Part shown: piece by piece, positions 7,050 through 18,494 of the stretch
Layout: every line of letters begins with the position of its first letter
Position numbering within the stretch: the first letter of the stretch is position 1
NCBI GenBank assembly: GCA_028066595.1
Contig: JALCBJ010000001.1
Location: 144,415 to 208,414 of the forward strand
Length of the DNA: 64,000 nt
Source: Thermoanaerobaculia bacterium
GTDB lineage: Bacteria > Acidobacteriota > Thermoanaerobaculia > Multivoradales > J023
Direction: 5' to 3'
Notes under the pieces: generated by a model
What the model was told of the DNA's origin: nothing
Database searches by the model: none
The model's input: the letters and a program-made list of their open reading frames with translations, nothing else
Program-made: the position numbers and the translations under genes

Positions 7050-8608
7050 GGAGCCCCTCCCGTCGCTTCGCGACGTGCGGCGAGACGCCACTGCCGACGG
7101 CTCCCGGTATGGGCGGCATCCTCGGCTGAGCCTCCGGCGATCGACGTCACCTGCTGTTGTCGCGCGAAGTGGGCAAGGGCAGCTGCTACCAACGGCAGAT
7201 CTGCATCGGCCGTAGCTGGCTCGACGGCCCAGCTTCCGTCTTCCATCTTCCGTTCCAACATCTTGATGTCCATGCGCCCGGCGCGGAAGTCTTCATCAGA
7301 GAGGATGCGCTGGAACAGCGGCACAGACGAAGCGATGCCCTCCAGGCGCAGCTCCGCGAGGGCGCGCTGTAGCCGCCGGATTGCTTGATCGCGGTCGCTA
7401 CCCCACGCGATCAACTTGGCGATCATCGGATCGTAGTAAATGGGGATCTCGGCCCCTTCGTAGACGCCAGCGTCGTTTCGAATTCCAGGGCCCTCGGGCC
7501 AGCGTAGGACGTCGATTCGACCGGGCGATGGAGCGAATCCTCGCGCGGGATCCTCTGCGTAGAGCCGTACTTCGATGGCGTGTCCCCGCGGGGACACGTC
7601 GTCGAACTCGGGCCCGAGGGCACCTCCCCGGGCGACATGAAGCTGGGCCTGCACCAAGTCGATTCCCGTCACCATCTCGGTCACGGGATGCTCCACCTGG
7701 AGGCGAGTGTTCATCTCGAGGAAAAAGAAATCGTGGTTCTTGTCGAGCAGGAACTCTACGGTCCCGGCGTTGGTGTAGCCCACGGCCGCTGCGGCGCGTA
7801 TCGCCGCTTCGCCCATACGACGCCGCAGGCTGCCGTCGAGGACCGGTGAAGGTGCTTCCTCTACGACTTTCTGATTCCTTCGCTGAAGGGAGCATTCGCG
7901 TTCGCATAGGTGAACGACCTTGCCATGGGCGTCGCCCAGCACTTGCACTTCTACGTGGCGGGGCTCGTCGACGAACTTCTCCAGATAGACGGCGTCGTCG
8001 CCAAAGGCGGCCTCGGCTTCCGAGCGAGCGTCGCGAAATGCTGTTTCGAGCTGGTCGGGCGACGACACCATCCGCATGCCTTTGCCTCCCCCGCCGGCCG
8101 AGGCCTTCAGCATCACGGGGTAACCCACTTCGGCCGCGAAGGCGAGCGCCGCCTCGGCATCGGGCAGGGGATCGCGGCCGCCGGGCACCACCGGCACCCC
8201 AGCATCGATCATCAGCCGCCTGCTCTCGATCTTCGATCCCATGGCAGCGATGGCCGACGAGGGTGGACCGATGAAGACCACGTCCTGCTCCTCGCACCGG
8301 CGTGCGAATTCGGCGTTTTCCGACAAGAATCCATATCCCGGATGAATGGCGTCGGCGCCAATGCGAACCGCGAGATCGACGATCGCCTCTCCCCGCAAAT
8401 AGCTCTCGGCCGAAGGCGCGGGACCGATGTGATGAGCCTCGTCGGCCAGGAGTATGGGTAGTCCCGCTCGGTCTGCGTCGGAGTAGACGACCGCAGAGCG
8501 AATGCCCGCTTCGCGGAGAGCCCGTACCACCCGTACCGCGATCTCTCCGCGATTCGCGACCAACACCTTCCGGAAGCTCCGTTCGATCGATGGTGAGAAT
8601 GTGGTCAT
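7040..8608 (-). CDS. Biotin carboxylase (acyl-CoA carboxylase alpha-type)
   Basis: This ATP-dependent enzyme carboxylates biotin using bicarbonate. The 522 residues hold the full biotin-carboxylase fold: FRKVLVANRGEIAVRV at the N-terminus, HPGYGFLSEN, the glycine-rich ATP loop KASAGGGGKGMR, the ERECSLQRRNQK segment, and EMNTRLQVEHPVTE with the metal and bicarbonate residues. The catalytic fold ends near residue 450 and a 60-residue low-similarity tail follows. The downstream biotin carrier gene overlaps by 10 bp. In many bacteria the two are one polypeptide, so this looks like a fission of a PCC/MCC-type alpha chain. Confidence 0.93.
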   Translation of the reverse strand: MTTFSPSIERSFRKVLVANRGEIAVRVVRALREAGIRSAVVYSDADRAGLPILLADEAHHIGPAPSAESYLRGEAIVDLAVRIGADAIHPGYGFLSENAEFARRCEEQDVVFIGPPSSAIAAMGSKIESRRLMIDAGVPVVPGGRDPLPDAEAALAFAAEVGYPVMLKASAGGGGKGMRMVSSPDQLETAFRDARSEAEAAFGDDAVYLEKFVDEPRHVEVQVLGDAHGKVVHLCERECSLQRRNQKVVEEAPSPVLDGSLRRRMGEAAIRAAAAVGYTNAGTVEFLLDKNHDFFFLEMNTRLQVEHPVTEMVTGIDLVQAQLHVARGGALGPEFDDVSPRGHAIEVRLYAEDPARGFAPSPGRIDVLRWPEGPGIRNDAGVYEGAEIPIYYDPMIAKLIAWGSDRDQAIRRLQRALAELRLEGIASSVPLFQRILSDEDFRAGRMDIKMLERKMEDGSWAVEPATADADLPLVAAALAHFARQQQVTSIAGGSAEDAAHTGSRRQWRLAARREATGGAPWS

Positions 8609-9023
8609 TGGACTCGGTGGCCGACGACTCGCGGACTAGCGAGGCGCTCAAGACGTGCGGAAGATGGTAGCACCGGGTAAGATTGAGGTGCGCCGACAGA
8701 TCCCTATAGCCGAATCTCGTATTTCTCGCGTTGACATTGGTCAAGCCGCGGAAAATGCGTTAAGGTCACAGCTGTGCGGCGCTTGTGAAAAATTTCACAA
8801 GCTCGTGCTGCCGCACCTCGGCATGCAGTACACTGCGTTCCGACATTCGGCAATCGCTCTAAGACGCTTCGGGCGGCCCCCTCGTCGGTCCGAGCGCACT
8901 CGTCCCTACCCCAGGCGTCTGTGAGAGCTGGTCCGCCTGAGGTACGGCACTTTCAGGCTCTGGCAACCCGAATCCGATCCTTCCCACGCAAGAGGCGGTT
9001 CAAAGGCTTCAAGCAGGAATCCG
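8609..9023 (+). other. Divergent regulatory region upstream of the respiratory operon
   Basis: This 415-bp stretch lies between the biotin carboxylase (minus) and the ACIII operon (plus). It contains TTGACA at 8731-8736, TAAGGT at 8761-8766 and a CRP/FNR-like palindrome at 8782-8801. A short open frame across it (8655-8924) has no recognisable domain, and I do not call it a gene. Confidence 0.6.
8782..8801. promoter_or_regulatory. CRP/FNR-type operator palindrome upstream of actA
   Basis: Nine-base arms CTTGTGAAA and TTTCACAAG flank a 2-bp centre, and the core fits the CRP consensus TGTGA-N6-TCACA exactly. It lies about 230 bp before actA and close to promoter-like hexamers. Control of the aerobic respiratory operon by a CRP/FNR-family protein is likely but not shown. 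Confidence 0.65.
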
Positions 9024-9686
9024 ATGGCACAGCTTTTCGGTCCCAGTTCCAACATTTACTCCAAGTTGTCGATCCTCATCGCGGCGCTCGCCGCTGCCGG
9101 TGGTGTGACGCTGGTGATGGCCTTCGAGCGTTCGCCGTACAGGACGAACGAGGACGTCGTCTACACCCAGCCCATCAAGTTCAGCCACGACCACCACACG
9201 GCAGGATTGGGCATCGACTGTCGGTACTGCCACTACACGGTAGAGCGAGCCGCGTCGGCCACGATCCCTCCCACCGAGGTGTGCATGAATTGCCACAGTC
9301 AGGTGTGGGCCGACTCGCCCATGCTCGAGCCGGTGCGTTCCAGTTATCGCGACAACGAGCCCATCGAGTGGAACCGGGTCCACGATCTGCCCGACTACGT
9401 CTATTTCGACCACTCGATCCACGTATCGAAGGGCGTCTCCTGCTTCAGCTGTCATGGAGCGGTCAACGAGATGCCTCTGCTGGAGCGCGGTGCGTCGCTA
9501 CAAATGAAGTGGTGTCTCGACTGTCACATGGCGCCGGAGAAGAACTTGCGGCCGCCGTCGGAAGTGACGAATTTCGAATGGACGCCGCCGGCCGACGCCG
9601 GTGACGAGTACTACCTCGAACTGGCCGCCGAAGCGCACGTCGCCGGACAGGAGCGCCTGTGGAGCTGCTCCACGTGCCATCGGTAA
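9024..9686 (+). CDS. actA: ActA, multiheme cytochrome c subunit of alternative complex III
   Basis: Alternative complex III oxidises quinol and passes electrons to a cytochrome c or directly to the oxidase. ActA is the membrane-anchored pentaheme subunit. Five CxxCH motifs are visible (CRYCH, CMNCH, CFSCH, CLDCH, CSTCH), with an N-terminal membrane segment at about residues 13-32 that looks uncleaved. At 220 residues it fits the family. It opens an operon running actABCDEF - membrane protein - SCO - coxBACD. The last heme motif sits only one residue from the C-terminus. Confidence 0.95.
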   Translation: MAQLFGPSSNIYSKLSILIAALAAAGGVTLVMAFERSPYRTNEDVVYTQPIKFSHDHHTAGLGIDCRYCHYTVERAASATIPPTEVCMNCHSQVWADSPMLEPVRSSYRDNEPIEWNRVHDLPDYVYFDHSIHVSKGVSCFSCHGAVNEMPLLERGASLQMKWCLDCHMAPEKNLRPPSEVTNFEWTPPADAGDEYYLELAAEAHVAGQERLWSCSTCHR

Positions 9687-9749
9687 CCGGCCTCGCTGAC
9701 TCCGCCTTCGCGATCCTGCCCTGCTGCACAAGAGACGAGTAGAACGCCG

Positions 9750-12968
<3,219 letters not shown>

Positions 12969-12973
12969 TTCAG

Positions 12974-13007
12974 GGCCATTTCTCGTCACAAGGCCATTTC
13001 CCGTCAC
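12974..13007 (+). repeat. Two 16-bp direct repeats between actB and actC
   Basis: GGCCATTTCTCGTCAC (12974-12989) and GGCCATTTCCCGTCAC (12992-13007) differ at one base and have an 18-bp period. They fall in the only sizeable gap inside the act operon. They may be a protein-binding or RNA-processing site, or simply a duplication. Confidence 0.6.
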
Positions 13008-13081
13008 CGCAGAATTCCGTAAACAGAACTCACCGTAGATCGAGACGCCGCCCAGCGGCTTACTAGGAGAAGAGGAACGAG

Positions 13082-14500
13082 ATGTCGACACCGGAGACGA
13101 GCTCCGCGGCTACGGTAGGGACCAATCCCGACCTGACGCCGCCCAGCGATCGGCAGATCCTGTCTCCCGACCACGACGCGGAAACCCTTACAAACAAGGT
13201 TTCCTCCATCGTTTTCGGGCGGACCCCGCTGTGGATGTACGGCGTGTTCGCCCTCAGCTTCTCGCTGGTCGGTCTGCTGCTGATTTCCGTCGTGTACCTG
13301 GTGGTCAAAGGCACGGGTATCTGGGGTCTCAACATCCCGGTCGCTTGGGGCTTCGCCATCATCAACTTGGTCTGGTGGATCGGCATCGGTCATGCCGGAA
13401 CGCTGATCTCGGCCATCCTGCTGCTACTCAACCAAGACTGGCGGAATTCGATCAACCGCTTCGCCGAGGCCATGACCCTTTTCGCGGTTGCCTGTGCGGT
13501 GATGTTTCCGCTTCTCCACACCGGCCGCCCCTGGATCGCCGCCTATTGGTTGCTTCCCTATCCCAACACGATGTGGCTGTGGCCAAACTTCCGCAGCCCG
13601 CTGATGTGGGATGTTTTCGCCATCAGCACTTATGGCACCGTGTCGCTGCTGTTCTGGTATGTCGGTCTCGTGCCCGATCTCGGCACGCTGCGCGACCGTG
13701 CCAAGAACATCCATCTCAAGCGCCTGTTTCACTCGCTGGCCATGGGATGGCGGGGCTCGGCCAAGCACTGGCACAACTACGAGATGGCCTACTTGCTGCT
13801 CGCCGGTCTGTCGACGCCGCTGGTGCTGTCCGTGCACTCGGTGATCAGTTTCGACTTCTCCGTTGCACAGCTTCCTGGCTGGCACGCCACCATCTTCCCG
13901 CCGTACTTCGTTGCTGGTGCCGTATTCGCCGGATTCGCGATGGTGATGTTGGTGATGATCCCGGTGCGCTTCGCCTTTGGTCTACATGACATGTTGACCT
14001 CACGTCATCTGCAAAACATGGCCAAGGTCACCTTGGTCACCGGTTTCATCGTTTGCTACGGCTACCTTGCGGAGTTCATCTTCGCCTACTACAGCGGCAA
14101 TCCCTACGAGCGGTATGCCATCGCCGAGAACCGACCATTCGGCCCCTACAACTGGGCGTGGATGATGCTCATCTTCTGCAACTTCCTGGCCATCCAGCCC
14201 CTATGGTTCAAGAAGGTGCGGCAGAGCCCCGTCGCACTCTGGGTGATCAGTTTCATCATCTCGATCGGCATGTGGCTGGAGCGCTTCGTCATCGTCGTGA
14301 TGTCGCTCCACCGCGATTTCCTGCCGTCGAGTTGGGACCGCTACGCCGGAACGATCTGGGACTGGGGTCTCTACCTGGGCACCATCGGCTTCTTCTTCAG
14401 CCTGATGTTTCTCTTCATCCGGTTCGTGCCGATGATCCCGATGTCGGAACTGAAGATCCTGCTGCCGGAAGCCCGTGTCAAGGGCGACGGGCACCACTAG
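13082..14500 (+). CDS. actC: ActC, NrfD/PsrC-type quinone-binding membrane subunit
   Basis: ActC is the polysulfide reductase NrfD-like subunit that binds quinol in alternative complex III. The 472 residues contain about ten membrane helices (e.g. around 55-80, 95-120, 135-155, 235-260, 270-300, 325-345, 370-390). AGGAG lies upstream of the ATG. It follows actB after a gap that contains a direct repeat, and actD starts 6 bp after its stop. The C-terminus ends in GDGHH, echoing the His-ending tails of ActB and ActE. Confidence 0.95.
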   Translation: MSTPETSSAATVGTNPDLTPPSDRQILSPDHDAETLTNKVSSIVFGRTPLWMYGVFALSFSLVGLLLISVVYLVVKGTGIWGLNIPVAWGFAIINLVWWIGIGHAGTLISAILLLLNQDWRNSINRFAEAMTLFAVACAVMFPLLHTGRPWIAAYWLLPYPNTMWLWPNFRSPLMWDVFAISTYGTVSLLFWYVGLVPDLGTLRDRAKNIHLKRLFHSLAMGWRGSAKHWHNYEMAYLLLAGLSTPLVLSVHSVISFDFSVAQLPGWHATIFPPYFVAGAVFAGFAMVMLVMIPVRFAFGLHDMLTSRHLQNMAKVTLVTGFIVCYGYLAEFIFAYYSGNPYERYAIAENRPFGPYNWAWMMLIFCNFLAIQPLWFKKVRQSPVALWVISFIISIGMWLERFVIVVMSLHRDFLPSSWDRYAGTIWDWGLYLGTIGFFFSLMFLFIRFVPMIPMSELKILLPEARVKGDGHH

Positions 14501-14506
14501 GAGTCG

Positions 14507-15106
14507 ATGATGGCTACCGCGATCTCACGTCCTGCGACCTACGGCCTGATGGCCGAGTTCATCACGCCCCAGGCGCTCTACGATGCCGTCAAGGCCGCCA
14601 AGGCCGAGGGCTACGAGAAGCTCGACGCTCACATGCCTTACCCGGTGGAGGACATCTGTCACGAGGTGTCGAACCACAAACGCTCCAAGGTGTCGATGAT
14701 CGTCTTCATCGGTGGCCTGACCGGCGCCGTATTCGGATTTCTCTTCCAATCTTGGGCCATGGGTGCTCTACCCTGGCTCCAGGACCTGACGAGCCAGATC
14801 TTCAACTACCAGGGCTATCCCTACAACATCGGCGGCCGGCCCTATCTGTCGTGGCCGGCCTTCATCCCGGTGACGTTCGAGCTCACGGTCCTTTTCGGCG
14901 CGTTCTCAGCCGTCATCGGAATGTTCGCGCTCAACGGGCTGCCCAGCCCCTATCACCCGGTGTTCAACGTGGAGCGCTTCTCCCGCCACAGCGTCGACCG
15001 CTTCTTCCTGGTTCTCGAATCCGAGGATCCGAAGTTCGACCAAGCCGAAACGCGCTCGTTCCTGGAGGGCCTCGGCCCCGAGGAAGTCATGGACGTCGAC
15101 TGGTGA
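14507..15106 (+). CDS. actD: ActD, DUF3341 membrane subunit of alternative complex III
   Basis: The 199 residues match the DUF3341/ActD family: a soluble N-terminal domain (YGLMAEFITPQALYDAVKAAKAEGY), then two membrane helices (about residues 64-88 and 120-145), then a short C-terminal domain. ActD is the peripheral two-helix subunit of the complex. Two adjacent ATG codons at 14507 and 14510 could start it. The stop overlaps the region where actE begins. Confidence 0.95.
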   Translation: MMATAISRPATYGLMAEFITPQALYDAVKAAKAEGYEKLDAHMPYPVEDICHEVSNHKRSKVSMIVFIGGLTGAVFGFLFQSWAMGALPWLQDLTSQIFNYQGYPYNIGGRPYLSWPAFIPVTFELTVLFGAFSAVIGMFALNGLPSPYHPVFNVERFSRHSVDRFFLVLESEDPKFDQAETRSFLEGLGPEEVMDVDW

Positions 15107-15108
15107 CC

Positions 15109-15804
15109 ATGAACTCTCCCGAGATCAAGATGTCTCCCAAGGCCCTGGACAAGACGATGCACAGAATCGCACCTTGCCTCCTGTTGTTAGCCGTCGCGCT
15201 GCTCGCGATCGGCTGTCGCCAGGACATGCAGGACCAGCCCAAGCTCGAGGCGTTCGAGACCAGCGACTTCTTCCGCAACGGGGTCTCGAATCAGGTTCCA
15301 CCCGCCGGAACCGTGGCCCGTGGTCTGCTCAAGGACGATGCCCATTTCTGGTTCGGCCGCACAGAGTCCGGCCAGCTGGTCTCCGAGCTGCCGGAGCAAG
15401 TGAGCTGGAGCATGGAACTTCTGTTGCGCGGCCAGGAGCGCTACGACATCTATTGCGCCCCGTGCCACGACACGACGGGCGCCGGTCGCGGAATGATCGT
15501 GCGCCGAGGGTTCAAGCAGCCCCAGCCGCTGTGGGAAGACCGGTTGGTGGACATGCCCATCGGCTATTTCTACGACGTGGCCACAAACGGCTTTGGCATC
15601 ATGCCGGCCTACCGCATACAAGTTCCCGAAGAGGATCGCTGGGCCATTGCCTCCTACATTCGTGTCCTCCAGGCCAGTCAGGGTCGGGTTCTCGAGGATC
15701 TACCCGCGGGCCTTCAACAGGAGTTCGAGCGGGGCATGAAGGCACAGGAAGAAGCGAAGGCCGCCGCGGCCGCCCACCACGACGACCATGGCGCGGGCCA
15801 CTGA
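15109..15804 (+). CDS. actE: ActE, monoheme cytochrome c lipoprotein of alternative complex III
   Basis: ActE is the small c-type cytochrome of the complex. From ATG 15109 it has 231 residues. A signal peptide with lipobox LLAIGC places the lipidated cysteine near residue 36. A single heme motif CAPCH follows in IYCAPCHDTT, with a likely Met ligand in GIMPAYR. The n-region is long, and internal ATGs at 15130 and 15157 are also possible starts. No start has a good Shine-Dalgarno, so coupling to actD (stop at 15106) is likely. The C-terminus reads HHDDHGAGH, another His-rich tail. Confidence 0.92.
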   Translation: MNSPEIKMSPKALDKTMHRIAPCLLLLAVALLAIGCRQDMQDQPKLEAFETSDFFRNGVSNQVPPAGTVARGLLKDDAHFWFGRTESGQLVSELPEQVSWSMELLLRGQERYDIYCAPCHDTTGAGRGMIVRRGFKQPQPLWEDRLVDMPIGYFYDVATNGFGIMPAYRIQVPEEDRWAIASYIRVLQASQGRVLEDLPAGLQQEFERGMKAQEEAKAAAAAHHDDHGAGH

Positions 15805-15824
15805 GCCGAGCCGGAATCAATGCG

Positions 15825-17090
15825 ATGAGTGAGCAAGTGATAATGACCATCGACGATGCCCGCTTCGACGGCGGTGACGGCCTCCGCTCGGTGCGCCAGA
15901 AGGCGCTGATCGCCGGCGTGATCGGCGCACTTGCGACGGCGGGCGGCTACTTCGCTGTCGGCCGCGATGTCTTCTACCGGGCCTACCTGATCGGCTGGCT
16001 TTTCTGGCTCGGTATCGCCGTCGGCCTCCTCTCCCTCGGCATGATCGCCCAGGTTGCGGGCGGCCGTTGGGGTATCCAGATGCGTCGGGTCCAGGAGGCG
16101 TCCGGGCGCACTCTCTGGTTCTTTCTCATCCTGGCGCTGCCGATCTGCTTTGGTGGCCTGGAGTCACTTTTTTCTTGGGCTCGCGACGGCGTCGCCGCGT
16201 CCGATGCGCTGGTCGCGGAGAAGACCGGGTACCTCAAAGCCTGGTTTGACTTCGAGGGCACCAATCCGGAGTGGATGGCAACGTTCGTCCCCGGCTTCAT
16301 CCCTCGGATCTTGATCATCTTCGTGCTGTGGCTGCTGTGGGCATATCGACTTTCTGCACTGTCGAACGCCTTCGACGCCGCTGGGACGCACGAGGAGCGC
16401 GAACGAGCGCGCGACAAGCAGATCAAATGGTGCGCGGGTGGGCTTCTGGTCTTCGCCGTGGTAGCTACCTTCGCGTCGATCGACTGGGTGATGTCCACCG
16501 ACCCGCATTGGTTCTCGAGTCTTTACGGGCCGCAGTTCATCATCTGGCAACTGCTGTCGGGTGTCGCCTTCTCGATCCCGCTGATGATCTTCTTCGGCAA
16601 CCGCGAGCCGCTGAAGCACTTGCTCGACCCGAAGCAGTTCCACGCCTACGGCAAATGGATGCTCGCATTCACCATGGTGTGGGGCTACTTCAACGCGTCG
16701 CAGATCATTATCATCTGGTCGGGCAACCTGCCGGAGGAAGTGGGCTGGTACATCCATCGAAGCACCGGTGGATGGTATTGGTTCACCGCCGCGTTGGTTC
16801 TCTTCACGTTCTTCGTCCCCTTCGTGATCCTGCTCTTCCAGCCCCTCAAGTTCAAGCCGAAGATCCTGCTGCGAATTGCCCTGTTAGTGCTCGCTACCCG
16901 CTGGCTGGACTACTACTGGAACATCGTGCCGAATCTCCACCCCGACGGATTCACGATGCACGTCTTCGACGTCATCGCACCGATCGGCATAGGCGGCCTT
17001 TGGATCTGGCTGCTCTTCGGCCAGGTACAAGGCAAGGTTCTCGTCCCGGTGCACGACCCCGTGATTCAGGAGGCGCTCAGCGATGGCTGA
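15825..17090 (+). CDS. actF: ActF, second NrfD-like membrane subunit of alternative complex III
   Basis: ActF is homologous to ActC and forms the second quinol-subunit-like membrane module. From ATG 15825 it is 421 residues with about ten hydrophobic helices. It includes signature regions such as SIDWVMSTDPHWFSSLYG and RWLDYYWNIVPNLHPDGF that are characteristic of ActF. The longer open frame upstream overlaps actE in another frame and is not coding. The next gene overlaps its end by 8 bp, so the two are translationally coupled. Confidence 0.93.
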   Translation: MSEQVIMTIDDARFDGGDGLRSVRQKALIAGVIGALATAGGYFAVGRDVFYRAYLIGWLFWLGIAVGLLSLGMIAQVAGGRWGIQMRRVQEASGRTLWFFLILALPICFGGLESLFSWARDGVAASDALVAEKTGYLKAWFDFEGTNPEWMATFVPGFIPRILIIFVLWLLWAYRLSALSNAFDAAGTHEERERARDKQIKWCAGGLLVFAVVATFASIDWVMSTDPHWFSSLYGPQFIIWQLLSGVAFSIPLMIFFGNREPLKHLLDPKQFHAYGKWMLAFTMVWGYFNASQIIIIWSGNLPEEVGWYIHRSTGGWYWFTAALVLFTFFVPFVILLFQPLKFKPKILLRIALLVLATRWLDYYWNIVPNLHPDGFTMHVFDVIAPIGIGGLWIWLLFGQVQGKVLVPVHDPVIQEALSDG

Positions 17091-17595
17091 CCAAGACCTG
17101 TGGCGAAAGAACCTGCCGGAGGACTGGCAGGGCAAGATGGCCGATGAATGGGACGGCGAGATTCCGCTCAAGCCGATATTCTGGTCGACCTTCGCCGTCG
17201 CTCTCTCCGTATTCATCGCCTTCGTTCTGAATATTTGGCTGATGGAAGCCTGGGACGGCTACCGAGCATCGAAGGTGCGCGTGTCGCCGTTGGCCGAAGC
17301 CCAAGAACGTTTCGAGCACGTCGACCCGAAGCTGCAGGCCAGTCCTGAAGCCGAGCTGATCGAGATGCAGGAACAGCAGGAAGAACAACTGGCTTCCTAC
17401 GGTTGGATCGACCCCATCGATCGCCGCGTCCATATTCCGGTCGAGCGCGCCATGGAAATTGTGCTGGACGAGAAGACCTCGGCCGTCGCCGAGACCATCG
17501 AGCCGGTCGAAGACGCGCCGGTCGATGTCGGTGCCGCGGCTGACCAGGAGTCCGAGCCAGCAGCGGCAGACCACGGCGATGCGGGAGACCATTGA
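17083..17595 (+). CDS. Small membrane protein between ActF and SCO (assembly-factor-like)
   Basis: The 170-residue protein has one clear membrane helix (about residues 36-58) and a soluble domain. That domain contains a pattern I recognise from proteins encoded beside SCO and oxidase genes: LQASPEAEL...EEQLASYGWIDP...VHIPVERAMEIVL. I have no established function for it. Its position between the complex III and SCO/oxidase genes suggests a role in oxidase or supercomplex assembly. The C-terminal 40 residues are acidic, Ala-rich, and end in DHGDAGDH. It overlaps actF by 8 bp. Confidence 0.75.
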   Translation: MADQDLWRKNLPEDWQGKMADEWDGEIPLKPIFWSTFAVALSVFIAFVLNIWLMEAWDGYRASKVRVSPLAEAQERFEHVDPKLQASPEAELIEMQEQQEEQLASYGWIDPIDRRVHIPVERAMEIVLDEKTSAVAETIEPVEDAPVDVGAAADQESEPAAADHGDAGDH

Positions 17596-17599
17596 TCCC

Positions 17600-18490
17600 A
17601 TGACCCGCCGTATCCGCCCTTCACGCCGCCTGCTCGCCGCAGCTCTGCTGTCGGTGCTGGTCGCCGTGTCTTCCACGACCCCATCCTTTGCAGACCAGAG
17701 TCTCGTCGAGCCCGAGAAGATGCCGGGGCCGCTCAAAGAGGTCAGCTTCGAGCAAAAGCTCGGAGATATTCTGCCGCTCGATGCCTCCTTCCGTGACCAT
17801 ACGGGCAAGGAAGTGCGTCTCGGCGACTATTGGGGCGAGAAACCGGTGTTGCTTGCCTTCGTCTACTACGAATGCCCGATGCTCTGCTCGCTGATCCTCA
17901 ACGGTATGGCCTCGAGCTTGTCGGTGCTGGAGTTCCGTCCCAGCGAAGAGTTCGACGTAGTCGCCATCTCCATCGATCACGAGGAGACACCGGCGATGGC
18001 TGCGAAAGCCCGCGCCGATACCCTGCGGCGCTATGGCAGGGATGGCACGGACTCCGGCTGGCACTTCCTGCTGGGCGACGAAGCCACCGTGCGTCGGGTG
18101 GCCGACGCCGCAGGGTACGGATTCGAGTACATCCCGTCCACCGATGAGTTCGCCCACTCCAGCGGAATCGTCGTTACAACGCCGGAAGGGCAGATCGCCC
18201 AGTACTACTACGGCATCGAATATCCGCCCAAGGACCTGCGCTTGGCGCTGATCGAGGCGTCGAAGAACAAGATCGGCAGTTTGGTCGACCAGGTCCTCCT
18301 CTACTGCTACAAGTACGATCCAAAGATCGGCCAGTACACAGCGCTGACGATGAGGCTCTTGCGCATCACCGGTGGCCTATTCGCCCTCGGACTCATCGCC
18401 TTTCTGTGGTTCTCCTTCCGTCACGATCGCGCCGCCCAGTCGCCCGCCGCGTCCGAGTCACCGAAGGCGGGCAGCCTAGGAGCCGTCTGA
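17600..18490 (+). CDS. SCO1/SenC copper chaperone
   Basis: SCO proteins deliver copper to the CuA site of cytochrome oxidase subunit II. The 296-residue product has a signal peptide (about residues 1-31) and a thioredoxin-like domain with the copper ligands C92 and C96 (ECPMLC) and H186 (FAHSSG). A C-terminal membrane helix lies at about 258-280. I chose ATG 17600 because GGGAG sits 12 bases upstream. ATG 17579 in the same frame is possible. It lies 4 bp before coxB, its probable client. Confidence 0.93.
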   Translation: MTRRIRPSRRLLAAALLSVLVAVSSTTPSFADQSLVEPEKMPGPLKEVSFEQKLGDILPLDASFRDHTGKEVRLGDYWGEKPVLLAFVYYECPMLCSLILNGMASSLSVLEFRPSEEFDVVAISIDHEETPAMAAKARADTLRRYGRDGTDSGWHFLLGDEATVRRVADAAGYGFEYIPSTDEFAHSSGIVVTTPEGQIAQYYYGIEYPPKDLRLALIEASKNKIGSLVDQVLLYCYKYDPKIGQYTALTMRLLRITGGLFALGLIAFLWFSFRHDRAAQSPAASESPKAGSLGAV

Positions 18491-18494
18491 AGCC

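Noticed and set aside
7040-7091. Programmed frameshift joining biotin carboxylase and carrier
   Set aside because: No slippery sequence is seen, and GTG 7049 has a good GGGAGG, so normal re-initiation is simpler.
8655-8924. 89-residue ORF in the actA promoter region
   Set aside because: It has no domain or ribosome site and covers the operator palindrome.
14053-15108. N-terminal extension of ActE (583-residue frame)
   Set aside because: The upstream part overlaps actC and actD in another frame. The lipoprotein signal begins after 15109.
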